A stretch of 64,000 nucleotides of DNA from NCBI GenBank assembly GCA_949130495.1, contig OX422208.1:689765702-689829701 (forward strand), read 5' to 3'. Below are positions 21,999 to 34,356 of this stretch, in pieces (position 1 is the stretch's first letter; every line of letters starts with the position of its first letter). The notes beneath the pieces are model-generated. The model had not been told where the DNA came from and made no database searches. It saw only the letters and a program-made list of their open reading frames with translations. The stretch is from Sambucus nigra. Its lineage: Eukaryota; Streptophyta; Magnoliopsida; Dipsacales; Adoxaceae. Position numbers and translations under genes: made by a program.

Positions 21999-24900
21999 AT
22001 GCTTCCTCCGGCTCCGACAGCCATTGAGGGTAAGTTCCTTATTCAGGGACACATGGGTCGCATTTTATTTGATACGGGTACGACGCATTCATTCATTTAT
22101 AGGAGTTTTGCTCAGACCACAGAGTTGATAAAATCTGCTGAGAGTACTTTTACTAGTGTCGAGTCCTCTATGGGTGATGGTTCACTCATTTTCCTTATTT
22201 GTAAAAATATGGGAATTTCTCTTGGTAATTTATGCTTTGAGGCTGATTTACTCGTCCTGGATATGGTCAGGTATGATGTGATTTTGGGCATGGATTGGCT
22301 TATGAAATATCATGCTATAGTAAATTATTACGGGAAGAGTATAATCTTCGCCGTGCTGGGACAAGAAATATTCTTGGTAGTTTTACCTCGTTTAGAGGGG
22401 AGTACTAGGACTTATCTGTATTGTATTGCAGAGGAGATTTCTAGGGATGTAGTTATTCCCTTGGATTCTATTTTGGTTGTGAGAGATTTTGAGGATGTTT
22501 TTCGAGAAATACCGGGTTTGCCTCCTAGCCGAGAGATTGAGTTTGTGATCGATTTGGCGCCGGGGACGAGGCCTTTTGCGAGGGCTCCATATCGAATGGC
22601 TCCTATAAAAATGAGGGAGTTGAGAGATCAAATCCAATAGTTGTTAGAGCAGGGATTTATTAGGCGTAGTACGTCGCCATGGGGTGCTCCAGTGTTGTTT
22701 GTAAAGAAAAGGGATGGTTCCCTCCGGTTATGTGTGGACTATAGAGAATTAAACAAGGTCACCATCCGGAAAAAATATCCTTTGCCTCGTATCGATGATT
22801 TGTTTGACCAACTTTGAGGAGCATCGTACTTCTCAAAAATTGATTTGAGGACGGGGTATCATCAGTTGAGGATACGGGAGGAGGATGTATCCAAGATTGC
22901 TTTTCTGACAAGATATGGATCCTACGAATTTTTGGTTATGCCCTTTGGTCTAACCAATGCCCCCGCTGTATTCGTGGATCTTATGAACAGGGTGTTTTGG
23001 GATTTCCTAGACCAATTTGTTATTGTATTCATCGATGACATTTTAGTCTATTCTCGGATGGAATCTGATCATGCTACTCATTTGAGGTTGGTCCTACAAA
23101 GATGAAGGGATCACCAAGTGTATGCTAAGTTCGAGAAGTGCGGCTTTTGGTTGCAGGAGGTGCAGTTTTTGGGCCATGTGGTTACGTCCCAGGGTCTATC
23201 GGTGGATCCGAGTAAAGTAGTTGCGATGAGGGAGTGGGGTCAACCCATGACCTTTACCGAGGTTCATAACCCTTTGACAAATTTGACCCGGAAGGGGGTG
23301 AGATTTATTTGGGATAACTCTTGCCAGAATGCATTCGATGAGATCAAAGATAGATTGACTTTGGATCCAGTCCTTGCGGTGCCAAAACCGGTATTAGAAT
23401 ATCTAGTCTTCACCGATGCATCTCTTCAAGGATTAGGAGGTGTACTTCAGTAACAGAGATGGGCTATCGCTTATGGTTCTCGCAAGTTAAAGCCCCATGA
23501 AAGGAACTATCCAGTACATGATCTAGAGCTTGCCGCGGCTGTCTTAGCCTTGAAGATATGGAGGTATTATCTCTTAGGGGAGAAATTCAGTCTTTTCACG
23601 GACCATAAATCACTGCAATATTTATTTTCCCAGAAAGATTTGAATATGAGACAGCGTCCATGGTTGGAGTTCGTGAAATATTTTCAATTTGATATTCATT
23701 ATCATCCGGGCAAGGCGAATGTTGTGGCGGATGCCTTGAGTAGGAAACCGAATGGAGAGTTAACTAATGTTTGGAAAGCTAAGTGGAAAGAGCTCAGCCA
23801 CGAGGATGCGGTGGTGAGAGCATTCATGTCAGTGATGACCGTTACCCCTACCATTGTAACAAGGGTTGTAGAAGCCCAGGGAAGGGATAATCGTTGCCAA
23901 GACCATATTCACAGATTACTGTCCGAGGGAGCAGAGTCCTACTTAATTAGTTCTGAGGGTGGATTATGCTTCCATAGAAGACTCATTGTTCCAGAAGAAG
24001 GGGACTTGAGATGGGAGGTGATGGCTGAATCTCATGGGTCTAAATTTACGGTACATCCTGGTGGGGACAAGATGTATCAAGACATGCACCGTCAGTATTG
24101 GTGTCCGGGTATGAAGCGGGATATTTCTGAGTTTGTGTCTCAATGCACTACTTGTCAATTGGTCAAGATAGATCATCAATGATCGGCAGGCTTGTTGCAA
24201 CCAAGATTCCGGTATGGAAATGGGAAAGCATATCAATGGACTTTATTACAGTCTTGACGAGGTCACAGAGTGGGTGTGATTCCATTTGGGTGATTGTCGA
24301 TCGCTTGACTAAGTCGGCACACTTCTTACCCATGCGAAATGATTATGACACTGCTCGATATGCCCGATTATTCATTGAGGAGGTGGTTAGACTCCATGGG
24401 GTGCCTTTGAATATAGTTTTCGACCGGGACAAAATTTTCGTTTCCCACTTTTGGCGAAGTTTTCAAGAAGTTATGGGGACCGAATTGAAGCTAAGCACTT
24501 CTTATCATCCTCAAACAGATGGCCAAACCGAAAGGGTAAACCAAATGTTGGAGGATATGCTTCGTATGTGTATGCTTGACTTCAAAGGTGGTTGGGAACA
24601 ATATCTCCTATTGGTTGAGTTCACTTATAAAAACTCGTACCAATTTGCTATTGGAATGGCGCCCTATGAAGCCTTATACGAAAGGCCTTGTAGATCACCC
24701 GCTTGTTGGTTGGAAGTGGGCGATAATAAATTCCTTGGACCTGAAATGATCCATGATACTTCTTTAAAAATTAAACTCATTCAGAATCGCATTTGGATAG
24801 CCCAAGACCGCCAAAAGATCTATGCCGATGCGGGAAGAAGGAACATGGAGTTGGAGATTGGGGACCAAGTCTTGGTGCGAGTGTCACCAATGAAAGGCAT

Positions 24901-25300
24901 TAAGCGTTTCGGGAAGAAAGGGAAGCTTGCACCACGTTTTGTTGGACCTTTTCCAGTTATTGCGAAGGTGGGTTCAGTGGCGTATCAACTTGCCTTACCA
25001 GAAACTTTACAACAAATTCACGATGTATTCCATGCTTCTTCTCTGAAGAAGTACAAGAGGTGCGAAGGTGCATTTTGGCATATCCCTTTCGAGGATATTG
25101 ACTTGAAACCCGACGTTTCATGTGAAGAACAACCGGTTGCTATTCTAGAACATGGAGAGCGTAGGTTGATATCTCGAGTGTTTCCCTTGGTGCGGGTTCA
25201 ATGGAGTCACCATAACGCTAAGGAATCAACGTGGGAACGCGTGGATGATATGCGGGAAAAGTATCCGCATCTCTTTATACAAGGCACGCTTGAATTTTAG
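21999..25300 (+). pseudogene. Gypsy-B pol: protease, RT, RNase H, integrase, chromodomain; few disabling changes
   Basis: The protease shows LFDTGTTHSFI (Asp-Thr-Gly site, about 22067). Reverse transcriptase has [30 protein letters not shown] and [13 protein letters not shown], with the Asp pair intact. RNase H ends HYHPGKANVVADALSRK. Integrase has the H-H-C-C zinc part (CTTCQ near 24145) and a core open from 24143 to 25300 with SMDFI, VFDRDKIFV and QTDGQTERVNQMLEDM, so the D-D-E triad is complete. The tail WSHHNAKESTWERVDDMREK is a group II-like chromodomain. Stops occur at 22638, 22817, 23103 and 23451, with a deletion near 23265 (part of the RT connection) and a shift near 24180. Recent parents could have been active; this copy is not. 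Confidence 0.93.
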
Positions 25301-25318
25301 GGACAAAATTCCCTCATA

Positions 25319-25335
25319 AGGGGGGGGGGGGAGTA
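25319..25335 (+). other. Gypsy-B polypurine tract
   Basis: A run of about 13 G after AA and followed by AGTA lies immediately before the 3' LTR TG at 25336. Such G runs are prone to length errors, so the exact count may not be reliable. Confidence 0.85.
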
Positions 25336-27906
25336 TGTAACAACCCTCACTTTTGAGAACCTATTTAATATTTATTTACTATGTGTAATAATTATATAAA
25401 CTGTTGGAATGGGGAGTAAGTATTAATTTAGCGAAGAAAAGTTAATATTTGCTATGATGCTGCATATTTACCTTATGTGTAGGTGAATATCACCATGATG
25501 TATTTTATTGTGTCATGAAACTTAAAATGGCATTTTGACTAAATAATGAAATCGGAACTTAAAATGGCTTATAAAATTTCCAAATGATAATTTGGATGGC
25601 GTAGTTAGTTCCGGGAAGTGTGAGACAGTCAAATTGTGTGCCATATTGTATTTTGAGGATTCGGGCACTTTTGATTGGTTTAAACTTAAATGTATAGTTG
25701 CGTATTATTTTATCGCGGTATTGATCACTTAAGTGTTAATTCTAACATAAAGGAACGATTTATGTCTTGAGTAAGTCACTATTCCCCTAATTGTGTTCCT
25801 AAACCTAAAGAGAAAAAGAGAAGGAGAGAAACCTTGGGAGATAAGAGAGATTGAAGCTTGGGGAGAATTTCTTGCATTCATCTTCATCAAATCTGAATTT
25901 GGAAAGTTTGAGCCAAGTTTTCTACTTGCTATTATGTTATTTATGTTGAAAAATTAGTGTTGATAGTTGTGGTTTGTTTATGGTTTAAGTAAGTTAGCTT
26001 TTTGTTGGATGTATGGGCTATAAACCTTTGGAGGTTGATTTAAATTGATAGTGGTGTAATTTATGGTTGTTGGATGCAATTAAATTCTATTGGTGGTAAT
26101 AAATGAGGAGGGTTTTGTTGTTGGAAGAAGAAAGGAATTTTAGGTCTGCTATGACCGGTCGACCGTGATTCCAGGACCGGTCGACTGGGACTTCGGGAGA
26201 GGGCACACTGCTTTCTTACCAAAGTCTAAAATTTGGAGCGCAATCGATCGCGGTCCATGACCGGTCGAACGGCCCCCTTCACCTGGACTTTCTGCTTTTC
26301 TTCGTAGGCTAAATTTTGAGACACGGTCGACCGCGGTCTCAAGACCGGTCGATCGGTACCCTATTTTTCACCCTAAAATTTTATTTTAGTTTCCTAGGTT
26401 GCTTCTTTTAATTTGGGACTAGGAACTTTCTTGTATGAAGTAAACTTAGAGTCCGAGAGCTTTAATTGAGTTTGGTCGTTACCCTATAGTTAAATGGGTT
26501 CACTTGGGGTTAATTCCGTGGGTACCTAAAGTGATGTTTAGGATTTTCTTTTCCTCTCTCAAATAATTAGAAACTGTGAATTATAAACCCATATTTGGAG
26601 GCTTTAGGAGCCCTATCGAGGTATATAAAACCTTGGGGCTCATGAGATTTTGGGGATCCTTTGGAGAATAGCTCGGTACTTATTAATAGGATGAATATTA
26701 ATGAGAATATTCAGGAATAATGGTTTCAAATAAAATGAAACATACACGTGAATAATGAATATGATGATGAAATGAAAATGGGTAAATGTTAATTTACTTA
26801 AACACACCTCTCTAAATGCTATCATAAGGGAAGCTCGCGCATGAGGTGATGTCCCCTGACTAATGAATACAGGGAGACTATAGTCCTCGGCCATATGCGG
26901 GATCTTTTTATATTTTTCTGCGCTAGTGAGGTAATTACAGGTATATGGCCACTTCTCGACGTGCGATAGGTTCCCAGGTTGTCTTGTATAGATAGGCCCT
27001 GGAAGATGATAGTCGTTTAGGGGCGCGCCCAGTGGGAAAACTCGGAGGGGCGGTCTTAGAATCGTTATATGTATAAGAATATAACCTTTCTAAATCAAGT
27101 GGGACTTGATACTTGTAAATTGCCATAAGAAAATATGATGGTAATCATAAATCCTGTTAAGGAATGGAAAAATAAAAGACATGATAGATAAAGTGGTTTA
27201 AATTATGTTCATTTTCATATATTCATAACGGTTTGAAGTATTTAAATTGCTTTATTATACGTGGTGATTAAGTTGTTAGATGTTCATCTACATCATTCAG
27301 GATTAACTCTCCATATCTATCATGCTTCTTGTTCTTCTGGTAATCATATATAAACCGGGCCCTGACCGGTTAATTTTCCATGTTGTGCATGTTATTGTAT
27401 CCGCCCAGGTGCTCCTCCGCAAGGGTGCCCGATGTGAAAACCCTATTCCAATAATTTCGAGGAGCTGTATGATTTTACGAATTATTACAGGATGTTTTGT
27501 TAGACGCTTTCATTTTTGAATTCTAGATGTGATCGAGTCTTTCATTCGGGCGGGTAGCCTAAATTTTTGTAATTGTTAATGGATGTATTATGTAAAGTAT
27601 TGAACTGTTGTAATACGTTGAATGTAACTGTGGACCGACAGTTTATTCGGTCCTTATTTTATGTTATTTTAGTAGTAATATATGTTTCTTTGGAATTCCA
27701 CTTCTTATCGGATTGGGTTGTTTAAATTATTTCCTTAACTTTTAATCAAAATAAATTGTTTTGACAACCCGTTCTCTGATTTATTGGGTGATTTTCCTGT
27801 ATACTCATTTTATTTGTTACGATGCTGAGAATGATATCCATCCATGATTCCGTTATGTTAAGATATCGGGCTGGCCCCCCCTTATTTCGAAACTTGGGTT
27901 GTCACA
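25336..27906 (+). repeat. Gypsy-B 3' LTR (2571 bp), with palindrome cluster at 26153-26358
   Basis: TGTAACAACCCTC to GGGTTGTCACA. It contains a 21-bp segment around 26722-26745 that is absent from the 5' LTR, and it lacks about 40 bp present there near 19594-19620. The cluster has GACCGGTCGACCGTG, GACCGGTCGACTGGG, AATCGATCGCGGTCC and CGGTCGACCGCGGTC. The TATA box is at 26622. Confidence 0.92.
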
Positions 27907-28736
27907 GATGATAACGTTGATGATTATGAGGAATTACAAAATATTTTTGATGAATTATGTGAAAGTTTTGAAGAATTTAAATATACATATATTGAACTTA
28001 AAAAATCTCAATGTCTACTATCTTCAAAATATAGTTTATATTCAAAAGAAATTAATGGTTTGAAATTAGAAAATGAATCTTTGAAAAATGAAATTAAATC
28101 TTTGATAAAGGAAAAATCTGTTATTGTCACTACCCCCCTTGAATGTGAAATTAGTGAGTTAAAAAGGGAGATTCATTATTTAAAGAAACTTCTATATACT
28201 TTAACTTAAGGAAACGAATATTTTTATAAGATTACGAAAAAATAAATGAATTCAGTTTAATAATAATGGTATAGGATATGATGAAGAAAATGAGAAAAAA
28301 GACTTACTCCAATTTGTTTAAAAATGAAGCCTTATCTAGTCATCCTTACTCTTTATGCCCATATTGTGGTGACATACACATTATTCCAATTTTTTGTCAT
28401 TTTAGAAAAAAAAAGGTATAAGAATACAAAATTAGCATGGATTCCTAAATAAATGATTATGTATGCTAACCTTTATCAATCACAAACATAATGGGTGCCA
28501 AAATATAACGTTTTTAGGTGCAAAATCGGTATTCGCACTTGAACAAAAATTCTATGAAAATAAAATTAGTATTAGATTTTTTTCTATTACTTGATGAATA
28601 TTGTGATATAGTGTTTTCATATTTTATATGCTTCTTAATGAATAATAATCTGATTAAATTAATTTTTTTAATATGTTTATTGCTTGAATATGTGAATAAA
28701 TTTATTCTTGTTTAGTTAATGCATATTGCCTTGTGG
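27907..28736 (+). pseudogene. TRG1-out gag, second part, and start of the 3' noncoding region
   Basis: Resumes with DDNVDDYEELQNIFDELCES and a coiled-coil-like ENESLKNEIKSLIKEKS. After a stop near 28208 come a possible second knuckle, LCPYCGDIHII (about 28348), and LEQKFYENK-like remains. This tracks TRG1-in (31440 back to 30725) closely. The copy ends at CTTGTGG (28736), next to an LTR fragment in reverse orientation; this is the left edge of the proposed inversion. Confidence 0.72.
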
Positions 28737-29210
28737 AATAACAGATTCATACAAGAGTCTAATAGTTAATAAAAGCCTATTATTATATTAAAGTATAGTA
28801 TTACAATTATACATAATAGTAATAGTATATAAATAAACTTATAATGTATATGTATATATATAACGAAATATAACCACTAAATAGGTAAATAAAAAATGTA
28901 TATGTATTATATAAATAGTAGTAAAAACGCATATTAAACTATCATGTATATTATATGAACAAACAAAAAATAATATAAAATCATATATATATATATATAA
29001 TAACACACTTAGTGTATACATATAAAACAAAACTATATATATATAATATATAAAAGGAATATAACTACGATGAAAAGAAATACTAGAAACTTAATATGTA
29101 AATGTTTGGAATCATCAAAATCAATATATAATATTAAACTAAAATGTTCATTAATTATAATTAAACTAATTAAACATCAAATAAAGGGTTAAATACACTT
29201 TCGTTTAACA
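28737..29210 (-). repeat. TRG1-in 3' LTR, only the first ~475 bp
   Basis: Reverse complement starts TGTTAAACGAAAGTG at 29210 after a purine tract. It breaks off at 28737, where it meets TRG1-out internal sequence. Extremely AT-rich. Confidence 0.8.
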
Positions 29211-30600
29211 ATCTCCCCATTTTTTATGATGACAAACTATGATTCACCCTAATCCATAAAATGATGAAATTGAGCACAATTAGTGAATCGTACATACTTA
29301 TCCCCCTATTGACATTATCAAAAAGATTTGTCAATATAAATCGAGTATTATTGGGTCAAAAGAATCCCCCTATCAAAAATAATTCATGCATGGGATTCAA
29401 CCATAAATCGCAAGGGGCATAAAATTTTCAATACGTGCATGTGGCATCATAGATTTTTCATAGCATGTATTTGAAAGTTCAGATTGACATGAATATCATC
29501 AAATAATGCATAAGTCACCAAAATGATAAAATAAATTAATTTCAAGCACATAATGGTGAATATATCACAAATCAATGTTTTTCAAATAATTTTGAAATAG
29601 GCACATAACATGAGCGAGAATATGGAGGCATAAATATAGTGATAAAAATTTTTTAGTTTGTTCATTCGTTGCCATTTTCAAGATACGAGCATAAATAATT
29701 TGGAAATATTCAATCCTACTGCAATATCCATAATAACGCGTTGAAAATCATGATCAAGCATATTTCTAATAATCAACTTCAATAAATAATTTTTGATAAA
29801 CATTTTTCCATAACTAATTTCCAAGAAACATTTATCTCCACCTAAGGGATACTAATGAAGGCAAATATGCATGTAATAAATATGGTGCATCTTTTTGCTT
29901 CAATAATATAATTTTCAACAAGTCTAAAAATATTCATAAATCATTTTTGCTAATCATAATTTTTTTCAAATCAAGCACACATCACACAAATATTGCTATC
30001 CAAAAAAATATCATAAAAGTCACAAATATTCAAATAATTGCACTAATCATATAAAATTAGCTCATAAAGATTAATATGTTCATATCATCAAAATCAATAA
30101 GTGAATGTCACAATATTACCATGTAGCATAAATAACTAGTGTACTAGAATATTCTCAAATGACATTTTCGTTTCAAGTTAATATACAATAAAGTAATAAA
30201 TTAATCCATTGTTATTATTCACAAAAAATATGAATTTTTATCTTAAATTATCATCCAAGTCAAATGTACGTTAGACAAAATAAAATCATCAAAGATAATA
30301 AATGTAAAAAATTAATGTATTAAGACTAAATTATCAACAACAAACTTATATACACAATCAAATGATTTAAGCATGAGAAAATATCAAGAATCATAATATA
30401 TCAAATTCAATATTTAAGAAGGGCACCTTATCAATATCAATGATATTTTCATGAAAATTTCTTCAAGTGTGGCATTTTCAACATTAGGCAATGATACTTG
30501 AAATTTGTAATGATACCAATTCATGTGCCTTGAAAAATTCACATTCCATCTCAAAATGCAACCTACATAATTCTCTTTTGATACTAAGAAAGTGTTAGGC
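29211..30600 (-). other. TRG1-in 3' noncoding region with repeated polypurine tracts
   Basis: 1.4 kb between the last gag remains and the 3' LTR with no credible frame. On the minus strand, AT(G)GGGAGAT sits next to the LTR (29211-29220), and TAGGGGGATA occurs near 29303 and TAGGGGGATT near 29366. The second copy of this region (39302-40730) has the same tracts. Confidence 0.7.
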
Positions 30601-30724
30601 CCACAAGGCAATATGGATTAACTAAACAAGAATAAAGGTATTCACATATTCAAGCAATAAATATATTAAAAAATTAATTTAATTAGATTATTATTCCTTA
30701 ATAAGCATATAAAATAAGAAAACC

Positions 30725-32500
30725 CTATATCACAATATTCATCAAGTAATAGAAAAAAAATCTAATACTAATTTTATTTTCATAGAATTTTTGTTCAAGT
30801 GCCAATATCGATTTTTCACCTAAAAACTTTATCTTTTGGCACCCAGTATGTTTCCAATTGATAAAGGTTAGCATACATAATTGTTTCTTTAGGAATCTAG
30901 GATAATTTTGTATTCTTATACCTTCTTTTTCTAAAATGACAAAATTTTGAATAATGTGTATGTCACCACAATATGGGCATAAAGAGTTAGGATGACTAGA
31001 TGAGGCTTCATTTTTAAATAAATTGGAGTAAGTCTTTTTTCTCATTTTCTTCATCATATCCCATACCATTATTATTAAAACGAATTCATTTATTTTTCGT
31101 AATCTTATAAAAATATTTATTTCCTTAAGTAAAAGTATATGGAAATTTCTTTAAATAATCAATCTCCATTCTTAACTCACTATTTTCACATTCAAGGGGG
31201 GGTAGTGACAATAACAGATATTTCTTTTTTCAAAGATTTAATTTCATTTTTCCAAGATTCATTTTCTAATTCAAATCATTAATTTCTTTTGAATATAAAT
31301 TATATTTTGAAGATAGTAGAGAATGAGACTTTTTAAGTTCAATATATTTATTTTTAAGTTCTTCAAAACATTCACATAATTCACCAAAAACATTTTATAA
31401 TTCCTCGTAATCATCGACATTATCATCATCACTATCACTAGAAGTTTCAAGATTAGAATGTACCCCATTTTCCATAGCCATGAAACAAAGATGACCAACT
31501 TCATTTTCTTTTGAATCCTCATCGAAAGAGCTAATGTTGGAGTCACTCAATGTTGTGATCTTCAATACCTTCTTTCCTTTCTTATGGTTTGTACAATTAG
31601 GCCTAATGTGTTCGACTTCATCATGATGATAACATATTAACTCAGAATGAGTATCATCATTGAATTCTTTTGAAGAATGTTTCCTTCTTCTTTCCTTGGA
31701 TTTATTCTTGGAGAAAAGATATTTTCTGAAGACTTTAGCCAATAAGGAAATATCACCATCATCTTCACTTTCTACATCATTGCTTGAAGATTTTAGAGAA
31801 ATAATTTTGTTTCCTTTAGGTTTATCTTCCTCAACGAATTCCTTGAGTTCCATCTCATGAGTGATTAAAGAATCTAAAAGCTCATCAAGAGAGATTGGTC
31901 TTTCTTTTATTGCTTCCTTGATAGCCAAATTTTTGATCATCCAAGTTACCGGTAATGACTTGAGAATTTTACCCCCCCAGATAATTGTTAGTATAGGTTT
32001 TTTTAATAGATTTGAGACCATTGGCAATATTTGTGAACCTAGTGAACATATCAAAAATAGATTCATCGGGTTTAATCTTGAATAACTCAAAACTATAAAC
32101 AAGCATGCTGATTTTATGTTATTTAACTTGACTTATTCCTTCATATGTGATTTCTAATCCATCCAAAATTTCTTTAGCAGATTCACAACAACAAATTCTA
32201 TTATACTCATTTACATCAAGATCACAATGCAAAATATTCATGGCTTTAACGTTTATTTTAATTTTCTTAATATCTACTTCATTCCATTCATTTTCTTATT
32301 TTGGAACAGAAATATTATTTACCATTTTCATAGAAACAAATTGACCATTTATAGCAACTCTCCAAACTTCATCATCACGTGGCTGAATAAAATATTTAAT
32401 TCTATTTTACTAGTAGTTATAAATGTTTTTAAAAAAATAGAGGAGGTTTAAAAATAGATTGACCTTCACCAAGGGATGTTGTAACATATGCTATTGATCT
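30725..32500 (-). pseudogene. TRG1-in gag, DUF4219/UBN2 type, broken
   Basis: The longest open part (32102-31395) reads ERPISLDELLDSLITHEMEL, VEEDKPKGNKIISLKSSSND, RKYLFSKNKSKERRRKHSSK, CYHHDEVEHIRPNC and an acidic tail with SSDSDDDNVDDYEEL. The upstream DUF4219 part (32500-32100) is present but has stops, for example before MFIVLSYS. A separate frame at 31069-30725 carries LCPYCGDIHIIQNF, probably a damaged second knuckle, and LTFINWKHTGCQKIKFLG. Both knuckles lack one ligand. Other Copia Gags of this type continue into protease; here no protease, integrase or RT follows. Confidence 0.75.
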
Positions 32501-34356
32501 TTAACTCTAAGATTGTTAAATCCAAAAAGAAGAAGAGCACCGCTCTGATACTAATTATTGCCCAGATTATACTCAAGAGGGGGGAGGGGGGTTGAATTGA
32601 GTTTAGAAATTTTTTAAATCAAATTAAAATTTTAAAAATATATTTAATTCAGAATACATTAGCAATTTCAGATTCATAAATCTTTAAAGATCAAGTCCAA
32701 GAATATCAAAAAAATGCAACCAATAAATTTAGACAAGTTAAAAAGAAGATTTTAACACTTCACAAATATTAAATAGATTTTTGTAATTGATATAAATTAT
32801 TATTCTGAAATTAATTAATTAATTCAAAAACAATTATTTTAACCTTAAATTTTTTTAGCAATTTTCGGAATTAATATATTTGGAAATTAGTGCGTTGAAA
32901 ATATTAACTTAAGCAATCACAAATAAAATATGCAAATAAAATGTGGAAAATAAATGAAACCATATTTTAACGTGGTTCGGCTAGGATCCGACCTTCGTCC
33001 ATGCGCCTAGAGCTTCTGACTCCCTTGAGCTTCACTACCGTGATCCACTTAAAGGGTAGGATCAAACCACCGTGTACAATCGTTTGCAAGCTAACTCCGA
33101 GCTTCAAACTCCATGGCTCACTTGCGAGTAGGAACCAATCACCGGTACAACAATCCGAAGCTTCCACAAAGCTTCAAAGAAATCTGAATATTTTTGGTAG
33201 AATGTAGAATAATGAAACTCCGTAACGTACAATTTTTATCCGAGTTTCTTCTTCTTTAATGAGACTTCAAAAAATAATTTTGGTGTAAGCACAAGTCTTC
33301 TCCGTCAATGATTGATCAGATTTTAAAATTAATTTTTCTCTTGAATGTGTAGCTGAGTAGTAAAATAAATGCTATCAATAAATTCACAAACTCTTGATCA
33401 TGTTCTCATTCTTGTGTCTTCAATGGATCTGTTTGAATGCGTTAAATGTGTCTTAAAAAACTAGCTGTTAGAGATGCATTTTGAGCTTTAAATGCTCCTG
33501 ATTTTCTGAGATGATATAGCTTGAAAAAAATGATCTCCAAATCTCTATTTTGTTTCTTAAGAAAAAAAATGACCGTTGTAGAATGGAAATGGTAATAAAA
33601 TCTCTTGACTCATTTGTAGAGGAGATATTGTCCAAAAAAAAGTCTGTATCTGAGTAGAGTAGATGGTAGAGTTTCTACAAAATAAATATTAGTAATACCA
33701 CAGAGAGAAATAGTCTCACAAAGAAAATGCTACACAAACATGATTTGAACGTAGTGCATAATATATAATTAAATATCTGTGAAAGGGATAAATATGTCCG
33801 AGGCTTTTCACACATTTATTTTCAATAGATGACAGATGGAACAATGAATATGACACACTGAATATATTTTTCAAGACATATATGATGTGGTTAAAAGGAC
33901 AAAGGCATGACTTGTAAAAATTACACGGACAACTATAACAACATTTAAGTATGACCGAAATCTATAAGGTACCATTTCATCAGATCAGTTAAAAACTTCA
34001 AAACAACCCAATGCTATAAGGGTGTATACGGATATAAAAATGATATAACAGGTTTAGTAGCAAGTCTACTCGCTCATGTCTCCAAATAGGTAAGGGACCT
34101 AATTTACCAATCGTTAAACATATTGGACGAAATATTTAATGGACATAACATTGTACTAAGGCTCCTACATAGTTGGCAAAGGACGGAACAATATAGTAGG
34201 TTAACTATGTGTTCTAATAACAGATTCATAGAAAAGTCTAATAGTTAATAAAAGCCTATTATTATATTAAAGTGTAGTATCATATTTATACATAATAGTA
34301 ATATATATAAATAAACTTATAATGTATATGCATTTATATATAACGAAATATACCTA

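Larger units (their letters stand above)
18017..27906 (+). mobile_element. Gypsy-B: complete-structure Ty3/gypsy chromovirus (Tekay/Del-like)
   Basis: Two LTRs (18017-20583 and 25336-27906), a primer site, gag, pol in protease-RT-RNase H-integrase order, a chromodomain-like end and a polypurine tract are all present. GATGA flanks both ends (18012-18016, 27907-27911). It lies in the TRG1-out gag, whose reading line resumes after it. The first 295 bp of the two LTRs differ at seven sites by eye, so it is not very recent. Confidence 0.93.

Noticed and set aside
21796..22128. Frame overlapping the gypsy-B zinc knuckle and protease in another phase
   Set aside because: A shadow of gag-pol: the true knuckle and the Asp-Thr-Gly protease motif lie in the other frames.
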